DNA of 7,232 bases, from the NCBI GenBank assembly GCA_049509675.1, contig JBEKZQ010000506.1, forward strand, positions 1 through 7,232. Direction: 5' to 3'. Positions 1 to 5,721 of this stretch are shown here, piece after piece (position 1 is the first letter of the stretch; every line of letters begins with the position of its first letter). The DNA is from JBEKZQ01 sp049509675. Its GTDB lineage: Bacteria > Planctomycetota > Planctomycetia > Pirellulales > Thermoguttaceae. The translations under genes were made by a program, and so were the position numbers. The notes under the pieces were generated by a model. The model had not been told where the DNA came from. It was given only the letters and a program-made list of their open reading frames with translations, and searched no databases.

Positions 1-24
1 GTCGGCCAGGGCGGACCACGAATC

Positions 25-110
25 GGGGGACACATTACTGATTTTGGGGGATTGGGGGGAATCGGGGGACAGACAGGACAGAAATCGGGGGAAATCGGGG
101 GAAATCGGGG
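25..110 (+). repeat. G-tract repeat cluster upstream of the GH39-like gene
   Basis: Seven runs of four to six G lie at 25-29, 46-50, 54-59, 64-68, 87-91, 97-101 and 107-110. The unit AAATCGGGGG is in near-perfect tandem with a 10-base period at 82-110 (three copies, the last one G short). The looser unit AATCGGGGGACA occurs at 21-32 and 60-71. A 6-bp inverted repeat, ACAGGA (73-78) and TCCTGT (114-119), brackets the tandem part. Short GGGGACA-type motifs of this kind are known from intergenic repeat families of Planctomycetota and several other phyla, often near REP-associated tyrosine transposase (RAYT) genes. No such transposase is in this window, so that link is from memory and inference. 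The array may extend left of the window. Confidence 0.75.
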
Positions 111-130
111 AAATCCTGTTCGACAGCCCG

Positions 131-136
131 AGGAGG
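131..136 (+). promoter_or_regulatory. Shine-Dalgarno site of the GH39-like gene
   Basis: AGGAGG is a full match to the anti-Shine-Dalgarno consensus. Seven bases separate it from the GTG at 144. It decides the start of the first gene as GTG 144, which also gives a good signal peptide. Confidence 0.85.
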
Positions 137-143
137 CAAGAAC

Positions 144-1538
144 GTGAAGATCCGCTTGTGCATCAGTTGTCTCATGGCGTGCTGCATCGGCGCCTGGACC
201 CACGCCGCCGAACCGCGTCAGAACGTCACTGTGGATTTCGCAAAGTCGCTGGGCAAGATCAAGCCCTTGCACGGCGTCTGCAACGGGCCTTTCGCCTACG
301 GCGAGAACGCCAAACTGGAAGGCTATCATGCCTTGGCGGGTTTCCCTTACACCCGCCTGCACGACGTTCATTGGCCGTATCCCGACGCTGTGGACGTTTC
401 CACCATCTTCCCGATCTTCGACGCCAGCGCGGACGATCCGAAGAACTACACTTTCGCCAAGACGGACGACTATCTGGCCGCGATCGTCAAGAACAAGTCG
501 CAGATCGTGTATCGGCTGGGCGAGAGCATCGAACCGTGGACCCGCTACCACGACCACCCGCCCAAGGACTTCCAGAAGTGGGCAACCATCTGCGTGAATA
601 TCATCCGGCACTACAACGAGGGTTGGGCCAACGGTTTCCGGCACAACATCAAGTACTGGGAGATCTGGAACGAGCCGGAGATAGGCTCCATGTGGACGGG
701 CACGCGCGACCAGTACTTCGCGCTCTACCAGACCGCGGCCACGAGCATTAAGGCGCACGATCCCTCGCTGAAGGTGGGCGGGCCGGCGGCGACCAACGTC
801 AACAGCGAACTGGTCAGGCCGTTGCTGGCCTTCTGCCGAGACAAGAAGCTGCCGTTGGATTTCTTCTCCTGGCACGCCTACTATGGCGACCCGAAATCTT
901 TGGCCATCGATGCGGCCACCGCGCGCAGGCTCCTGGACGAGTATGGCTTCAAGCAGACGGAAAGCCACTTGAACGAATGGCGCTACTTGACCACCTGGGC
1001 CGGCCTCAGGCCGAATGATCCCAAGGAGTACGCGGCCGTGCCGGAGTGGTTTGCCCGTTCCTGCCGCGAGGAAGGGGCGGCGTTCTGCGCTTCGGTGCTC
1101 ATGCTCCTGCAAGATCGCCCCATCGACGTCGTCAATTTCTACTGCGCCGACACCTCGCCCTGGAGCATGTTCGGGCAGTTCGGAATCCCGACCAAGGTGT
1201 ACTACGTTTTCCGGGGTTTCCATGAACTGGCCAACACGCCCAACCGGGTGGCCTGCGATGGGCTGCCGCCGGGCGGTCCGCTTCTGCTCTGCGCGGGCTT
1301 GTCGGACGACAGGCAAACAGCCGCGCTGCTGGCGAGCAATTTCAGGTCCGGGCCGAAAAAGATCGCCGTCGCGCTGCGCAACCTGCCCTGGAAGGGCGGC
1401 CTGCGCGTGGAAACCTATCGGATCGACGCCACGCACAACTTCGAGCGGACCACCGAGGAGACGCCAAAGATGGAAGACTCAGTGCTGTATCTGGATCTTC
1501 CATCCAACGGCGTGTGTCTGGTGCTCGTGAGAAAATGA
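144..1538 (+). CDS. Secreted GH39-like glycoside hydrolase
   Basis: A 464-residue exported enzyme predicted to cleave glycosidic bonds; GH39 members include beta-xylosidases and alpha-L-iduronidases, and the substrate here cannot be told. Residues 1-21 form a signal peptide (KIR, then a Cys-rich hydrophobic stretch, cleavage near THA-A). A TIM-barrel-like domain covers about 28-360. The motif YWEIWNEPEIG (171-181) holds the expected acid/base Glu177, preceded by the GH39-style helix WATICVNIIRHYNEGWANG. LDFFSWHAYYGDP (238-250) is a typical barrel strand and SHLNEWRY (274-281) supplies the likely nucleophile Glu278. About 380-464 looks like the C-terminal beta-sandwich of the family. The start is GTG with a perfect AGGAGG seven bases upstream. 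The upstream leader is occupied by G-tract repeats. The next gene lies 148 bases downstream on the same strand. The family call is firm at clan level and good for GH39; a related clan-A family is the alternative. Confidence 0.85.
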   Translation: MKIRLCISCLMACCIGAWTHAAEPRQNVTVDFAKSLGKIKPLHGVCNGPFAYGENAKLEGYHALAGFPYTRLHDVHWPYPDAVDVSTIFPIFDASADDPKNYTFAKTDDYLAAIVKNKSQIVYRLGESIEPWTRYHDHPPKDFQKWATICVNIIRHYNEGWANGFRHNIKYWEIWNEPEIGSMWTGTRDQYFALYQTAATSIKAHDPSLKVGGPAATNVNSELVRPLLAFCRDKKLPLDFFSWHAYYGDPKSLAIDAATARRLLDEYGFKQTESHLNEWRYLTTWAGLRPNDPKEYAAVPEWFARSCREEGAAFCASVLMLLQDRPIDVVNFYCADTSPWSMFGQFGIPTKVYYVFRGFHELANTPNRVACDGLPPGGPLLLCAGLSDDRQTAALLASNFRSGPKKIAVALRNLPWKGGLRVETYRIDATHNFERTTEETPKMEDSVLYLDLPSNGVCLVLVRK

Positions 1539-1686
1539 GAAAGCACAAATTCGGTGCGAGGCAATGGTAGTCAGACATCAAGCCGGGTAATCTGTTATTG
1601 AATCGGCAAGGAACCACCAAGATCCTCGATGGCGGCGTGGCGCCGGTCGCCGCGGCTGATAGACCATCTACCCCGGACTCCATGAC
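1539..1686. other. Spacer between the GH39-like and M14 genes
   Basis: This 148-base stretch has no convincing coding region. It contains a GC-only inverted repeat, GCGGCG at 1632-1637 and CGCCGC at 1648-1653 with a 10-base loop, which itself contains the palindrome GGCGCC (1639-1644). No T-run follows, so it does not meet the pattern of an intrinsic terminator. No promoter hexamer pair stands out, and there is no clear Shine-Dalgarno site before the downstream start. Confidence 0.5.
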
Positions 1687-2895
1687 GTGACCAGAATGAA
1701 ACGTACGCGTTTTCTTATTCTCCCCGTGACGCTGGCTTGCATTCTGTCTTCCGTGGCGATCGGAATGGCCGCCGTCTCGCTTGCCCTCGCCGCCGAACAC
1801 GCTGCGGCTGCCAAGCCGCCGCCGGCACAGGTTGTGGAGTTCGTCCGCTGGGGCTTCGAGAACGGCTCGCCGCTGCAATGGGAGGTGGGTGCGGATGGGG
1901 TTCTCCACGTTCACATGCTCTACGATTACGAGCGGGGCTCTCCCAATCGCGCCGCCGGGCACTGGCACTTCCAGATCCACGGCAAGCCCGGCTCCGACGT
2001 GACGCTGGTCCTGCACAACTTCGACAACGTCTACAACGGCAGGCCCGGCGCCGCGGTGTCCAAGAAAAGCACCTGCTACGTTTCCCCGGACGGCAAGCAC
2101 TGGCAGGTCCTCCCGGCGGAATTCATCGAGGGCAACGTGCTGCGCATCCGCGTACACCTGGAGGGCGATTCGCTCTACCTGGCGCGGCTGGAGCCCTACC
2201 GCGTCTCGGACCTCGATCGGCTCCTGGACGAGATCCGCGGCCACCGGCTGGTGGAGATCACCCCGATCGGCAAGACGGTCGAGGGCCGTCCGCTGGAAAT
2301 CGTCCGCGTCGGCGATCCCGCCGCAGAGTTCCGCGTGCTGCTGCGGGCCAGGGCGCACGCTTGGGAGCCCGGTGGCAACTGGGTGGTACAAGGCCTGATC
2401 CGCGCCCTGCTCCAAGACGACGAGGTCTCGCGCAAGTGCCTGAGGCGCTACTGCCTCTACGCCATGCCGATGGCCAACAAGGACGCGGTGGCCCGGGGCC
2501 TGACGCGATTCAACATGCTCGGCCGCGATCTGAACCGCAACTGGGACAAGCCGACCGACCCCCTGCTCACCCCGGAGAACTACGCCCTGGAGACCTGGAT
2601 CCGCGGGATGATCCGGCAGGGCAGGCCGCCGGACTTCGTCATGGACTTCCACAACGACGAGGAGGGCGGGCTGCAAGTCTCTCGCCCCCCAATACCGGAC
2701 CTTCAGCGGCACCTGGACCGCATGCGGCTGTTCGAGCAGCTCTTGCGCCGGCACACGTGGTTCACCGAAGGCAGCTCCGGCCCGACATTCCGCAACATGG
2801 GCACCATTGGCGAAGGCCTGCTGGAGCGCTACGGCATCGACGCCTGCATCCTGGAGTTCAATTGCAATTCCAAAACGAAAGGCGGTTCGCCGTGA
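1687..2895 (+). CDS. Secreted M14 zinc carboxypeptidase, CCP-like, probably C-terminally truncated
   Basis: A 402-residue predicted zinc metallocarboxypeptidase that would remove C-terminal or side-chain amino acids outside the cytoplasm. Residues 1-37 form a signal peptide (TRMKRTR, long hydrophobic core, cleavage near LALAA-E). About 48-172 is a beta-rich domain like the N-domain of cytosolic carboxypeptidase (CCP/Nna1) types, with WHFQIHGKPGSDVTLVLHN and YVSPDGKHWQ. The catalytic domain follows from about 175: HAWE (224-227) gives zinc ligands His224 and Glu227, RDLNRNW (280-286) the substrate-binding Asn/Arg, DFHNDEEGG (320-328) the third ligand His322, and ILEFN (388-392) the catalytic Glu390. 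All key residues are present, but the protein stops 12 residues after Glu390, where the family normally continues for a few tens of residues with a last helix. The start may be GTG 1687 or ATG 1696; neither has a strong Shine-Dalgarno site. The next gene begins 34 bases after the stop. Confidence 0.82.
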   Translation: MTRMKRTRFLILPVTLACILSSVAIGMAAVSLALAAEHAAAAKPPPAQVVEFVRWGFENGSPLQWEVGADGVLHVHMLYDYERGSPNRAAGHWHFQIHGKPGSDVTLVLHNFDNVYNGRPGAAVSKKSTCYVSPDGKHWQVLPAEFIEGNVLRIRVHLEGDSLYLARLEPYRVSDLDRLLDEIRGHRLVEITPIGKTVEGRPLEIVRVGDPAAEFRVLLRARAHAWEPGGNWVVQGLIRALLQDDEVSRKCLRRYCLYAMPMANKDAVARGLTRFNMLGRDLNRNWDKPTDPLLTPENYALETWIRGMIRQGRPPDFVMDFHNDEEGGLQVSRPPIPDLQRHLDRMRLFEQLLRRHTWFTEGSSGPTFRNMGTIGEGLLERYGIDACILEFNCNSKTKGGSP

Positions 2896-2929
2896 GCATG
2901 CGAATCCCACTGGGCGGGACGTCGTATGT

Positions 2930-5584
2930 ATGTCAATGTTTTGCAGAACCTGTCTATTACGAAGCTCGGCAGTAGGAGTTCCCTTGGGTTTTCTCTGGAT
3001 CTTGGCTTTCTTGACCGTCACCGTGCCGCTTTCTTCAACAAGTTCTCTTGCTCAGCCTCTGAACTGGGAGCGAGAGCCGGCTCTGGTTCGCGACGAGAAG
3101 GCCGGGACGTGGTACGCGACATTCGCGCTTGATGCATACGCGGATGTCGAAGTATCAATCGTGGATCCGGCGAGTCCCCACGTCGTCCGCCATCTGGCGG
3201 CTGGGGTTCTCGGCCCGAAGGCGCCGCCGCCACTGGCCGCAAACTCGCGGGCACAGAAGCTGGAATGGGACGGCAAAGACGACTACCAAACCGACGTTCC
3301 CAATCCCGCCCGCTTGGCGGTGCGAGTCAGGGCGGGAATGAGCGTTGCGTTGGAACAGATCGCGGGCGGCGACCCATACGCCTACTTCTCCGAGGAAATG
3401 GGGCATGGCGACCACGGCCCGTTCGGGATCAACGGCTTGGAAGCCAAGCCGGACGGGAAGGTGTACGTCCTGGGGCATTCCAGCAACCTGGGTCCGCCGG
3501 CGCTTCGGCAGTACGACATGGACGGCAACTACCTGCGAACGGTCTTCCCGCCGCCGGCCGCCCAGGAAATGAAGGCCATGAAGGGGTGGGGAATCAACGT
3601 CAAATCGGACGGCACCTGCACGCCAAAGTTCAGCCGGCTCACCTTCCCATGCCTGACCACCACGTTCATCAATACCGGAGATGGCGGAATGGCCAGACTG
3701 TGGCCCACGCCCGACAAGGACCGCTTGAGTCTGTGGCGCACGGACCTCGGGAGGGCTGGTTTCGACCTGATGACGATCAACACCGACGGCACAATCCCAA
3801 CGCATGCTGCCGACAAACTGCCGGGACCTCTGGTAAAGAATCCGCCGATCGAGGAAGGACCGGTGAAACCGGACAGCCATCTCATCAATTCGTTGCTTGG
3901 ACCGGTCTTCACGTGCTTCACGACGGACCGCAAGCACTTCTATTTGAGCGGCGCCTACGCGGCGACCAACGTTTATGGATCGGTCAAGGAGATCAAGACC
4001 GAAGGCTTCTGGCGCGGCGGACAGGTCTGGAAGGTGGATGCCGCGACGAGAACCGCCACAGTGTTCTTCGCGCTGGACAAGAAGGCGTTGGCCGTCGCGG
4101 TCATCGATCGAAACCCGGTTTTTGGCGGCGGATACAGCTACACCGCGCTGCATGGCGTTGCCGTGGACAAAGACGACAATGTCTTTATTTGCGATCGCCT
4201 GAACAAGCAGGTTGTCGTTACGGACGCCGCTGGGAAGACAATCCGCGAGATTCCGCTCGAGCACCCTGACGCGATCACGTTGAGCGCCAGGACGGGCGCT
4301 CTCTACGTGACGACCCGCACAGGCGACGAGTATCACGGCCCGGGCCACGTGAACCTGGTCAAGTTCAACGACTGGCGAAAGGACGACAAGCCCACGGTGT
4401 TTCTGCAAGTCTCCGAAACGGGATTCACCGACCACCACAAATGCTCGTATGTGGTCGTGTGCGACACCGACAAGGCCAGCAATGTCTGGGTCGCCTACAC
4501 CAACATGCCCGTCCGCATCTACCGGGATGACGAACAGGGCTTCCGACTGCTCAAGGACTTCTACCGCGTCGAGGGCGCGCAGCGCTGCCTGGGGTTTGAT
4601 CGCATGGAGGTGGACCAACGAACCGACGAGGTCTACGTCCTGGACGACCACAAAAGCGTATGGAAGGTCGCCGACTGGAAGAACCCCCGGTTCGTAAAGG
4701 TGCCGCTTCAGACGGCCAGCATCGCCGTCGACTCCCGCAATCGGCACATCTACATACGCACTCTAGCCGACGGGAGCTCCTCTTACTCAGTCGGCAAAGT
4801 AGCGCGATTCCAACTGGATAAGAAGGAGTACCCGCCCGCGAACTTCGGCGACGCGGGGACCAATCGCATCACGCCGTCGTTCCACCACGAGTGGTGCTTC
4901 TCGGGAAATGGCGATAAGGGTTTTGCCGTGGCCCCCAACGGCAATCTGGCGGTGGTGGGCGATCCGAAGGACGGCCTGCGGGTGTTTGCGGGAACCCGGG
5001 CGAAAGTGCCTTGGGACGCGACGACCATCGCGCAGCTCCCCGATTCTGCCGGCGGCGCGAGATTCGACCTCCAGGGCAACCTCTATGTCGGCTACGTAGA
5101 CAAGAGAGCAACGAACCTCTTGCCGGGCTTTGAAGGCGACAGATTCGCTGAGGCGATGGGCCGAATCCACAAATACCATCCAACGGGTACGCTGGAAAGC
5201 GGAAACCTCTTTCCGAGGGCGCCGGCCGGCCCTTCCAAGACCTACGACGTGCCGTACGGTGCGTTTGACAGCGACTGTATCATCCGAACACCCCGGTTCA
5301 GTGTGGACGGCTTCGGTCGGATCTATTACCCCACGAACATCGCACAACAAGTTGCCGTCATCGACAACGCAGGCAACGAGATCCTCCACTTTGGCACCTA
5401 CGGCAACCGTGATTCGACAGGCGGGTTGCCGGGTGATCTGGTTCCGACCAAGGGCATTCCGCTGGCCTTCCCGAACAGCGTAGACGCGACGGACGAATAC
5501 ATCTACGTGGCCGACATGGTGAATCTCAGACTCCTGCGGATTCGCAAGGACTTCAGACTCGATACGTCCTCGATGGGGCATTAA
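2930..5584 (+). CDS. Secreted FlgD-like Ig plus NHL/beta-propeller repeat protein
   Basis: An 884-residue exported protein with no catalytic motif that I recognise. Its open frame runs upstream to 2807 inside the M14 gene. ATG 2930 is chosen because it starts a proper signal peptide (residues 1-41: Arg near the N-terminus, core GVPLGFLWILAFLTVTV, cleavage after SLA); ATG 2936 is the alternative. A weak GGGCGGGA at 2912-2919 could be the ribosome site. About 46-136 resembles a FlgD-type Ig domain: alternating strands, VVRHLAAGVLG, then LEWDGKDD (111-118) and LAVRVRAGM. The rest is propeller-like: a clear NHL repeat at 409-441 (GVAVDKDDNVFICDRLNKQV), others near 790-829 (FSVDGFGRIYYPTN) and 848-875 (DEYIYVADMVNLRLLRI). 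Such repeats usually bind ligands or proteins, and some propellers are lyases or lactonases. The short spacing suggests co-transcription with the M14 gene. Binding or scaffold role is inferred; enzyme activity is not excluded. Confidence 0.8.
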   Translation: MSMFCRTCLLRSSAVGVPLGFLWILAFLTVTVPLSSTSSLAQPLNWEREPALVRDEKAGTWYATFALDAYADVEVSIVDPASPHVVRHLAAGVLGPKAPPPLAANSRAQKLEWDGKDDYQTDVPNPARLAVRVRAGMSVALEQIAGGDPYAYFSEEMGHGDHGPFGINGLEAKPDGKVYVLGHSSNLGPPALRQYDMDGNYLRTVFPPPAAQEMKAMKGWGINVKSDGTCTPKFSRLTFPCLTTTFINTGDGGMARLWPTPDKDRLSLWRTDLGRAGFDLMTINTDGTIPTHAADKLPGPLVKNPPIEEGPVKPDSHLINSLLGPVFTCFTTDRKHFYLSGAYAATNVYGSVKEIKTEGFWRGGQVWKVDAATRTATVFFALDKKALAVAVIDRNPVFGGGYSYTALHGVAVDKDDNVFICDRLNKQVVVTDAAGKTIREIPLEHPDAITLSARTGALYVTTRTGDEYHGPGHVNLVKFNDWRKDDKPTVFLQVSETGFTDHHKCSYVVVCDTDKASNVWVAYTNMPVRIYRDDEQGFRLLKDFYRVEGAQRCLGFDRMEVDQRTDEVYVLDDHKSVWKVADWKNPRFVKVPLQTASIAVDSRNRHIYIRTLADGSSSYSVGKVARFQLDKKEYPPANFGDAGTNRITPSFHHEWCFSGNGDKGFAVAPNGNLAVVGDPKDGLRVFAGTRAKVPWDATTIAQLPDSAGGARFDLQGNLYVGYVDKRATNLLPGFEGDRFAEAMGRIHKYHPTGTLESGNLFPRAPAGPSKTYDVPYGAFDSDCIIRTPRFSVDGFGRIYYPTNIAQQVAVIDNAGNEILHFGTYGNRDSTGGLPGDLVPTKGIPLAFPNSVDATDEYIYVADMVNLRLLRIRKDFRLDTSSMGH

Positions 5585-5614
5585 CAATCCCCCTCGCATT
5601 TCAACCTGGCCCGA

Positions 5615-5643
5615 TGGAAAGTGACGCACACCTTTGCTAATAT
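5615..5643 (+). promoter_or_regulatory. Possible extended -10 promoter for the carbohydrate-binding gene
   Basis: TGGAAA (5615-5620) matches four of six bases of the TTGACA -35 box. A 17-base spacer leads to TAATAT (5638-5643), which matches four of six bases of TATAAT, and TGC directly before it makes an extended -10. Transcription would begin near 5650, leaving a leader of about 70 bases before ATG 5722. Promoter rules in this lineage are not well known, so this is only a candidate. Confidence 0.4.
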
Positions 5644-5656
5644 GGGAAGACTATTG

Positions 5657-5680
5657 CCGCTCGGTAGTGAGTTCGAGCGG
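5657..5680 (+). promoter_or_regulatory. Stem-loop or operator-like inverted repeat in the leader
   Basis: CCGCTCG (5657-5663) and CGAGCGG (5674-5680) are perfect 7-bp inverted repeats around a 10-base loop (GTAGTGAGTT), with a possible G-U closing pair at 5664/5673. The repeat lies a few bases after the predicted transcription start and about 41 bases before the start codon. It could be a 5' mRNA stem-loop or a binding site for a dimeric regulator. It lacks a following T-run, so it is not an intrinsic terminator. Confidence 0.45.
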
Positions 5681-5721
5681 AGTCGCAATGAGAAACACCA
5701 CTTCCAGAAACGAGTGCAAAC

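Larger units (their letters stand above)
5585..5721. other. Spacer and leader region before the carbohydrate-binding gene
   Basis: No gene is seen in these 137 bases. They are less GC-rich than the flanking genes and contain the promoter-like pair and the stem-loop listed separately. No intrinsic terminator for the upstream gene is visible: there is no hairpin followed by a T-run. Confidence 0.5.

Noticed and set aside
82..110. The 10-base tandem repeats as a CRISPR array
   Set aside because: The units are too short, directly adjacent and without spacers.
44..751. An Arg-rich open frame starting in the G-tract repeats and overlapping the GH39-like gene
   Set aside because: It overlaps a well-supported enzyme in another frame, has no ribosome site and its translation is repeat-derived and Arg-rich.
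1632..1653. GC-rich hairpin as a transcription terminator after the GH39-like gene
   Set aside because: The 6-bp stem is GC-only but has no following T-run and lies about 95 bases after the stop codon, so it does not meet the pattern of an intrinsic terminator.
1737..2975. A plus-strand open frame of 412 codons inside the M14 gene
   Set aside because: Its translation is dominated by Arg, Pro, Gly and Ala without motifs. Only its last 25 or so codons, beyond the M14 stop, are of interest as a possible frameshifted tail, noted under the truncation finding.
1342..3021. A long open frame on the minus strand (559 codons) antisense to the GH39-like and M14 genes
   Set aside because: It lies opposite two genes with clear family motifs, has low-complexity Arg/Val/Ala-rich translation and no recognisable domain. 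It is the expected by-product of GC-rich codon use.
3155..4747. A long open frame on the minus strand (530 codons) antisense to the propeller gene
   Set aside because: The translation is rich in His, Val, Arg and Asp with no domain or signal peptide, and the sense strand carries NHL repeats in frame. It is a shadow of the real gene.
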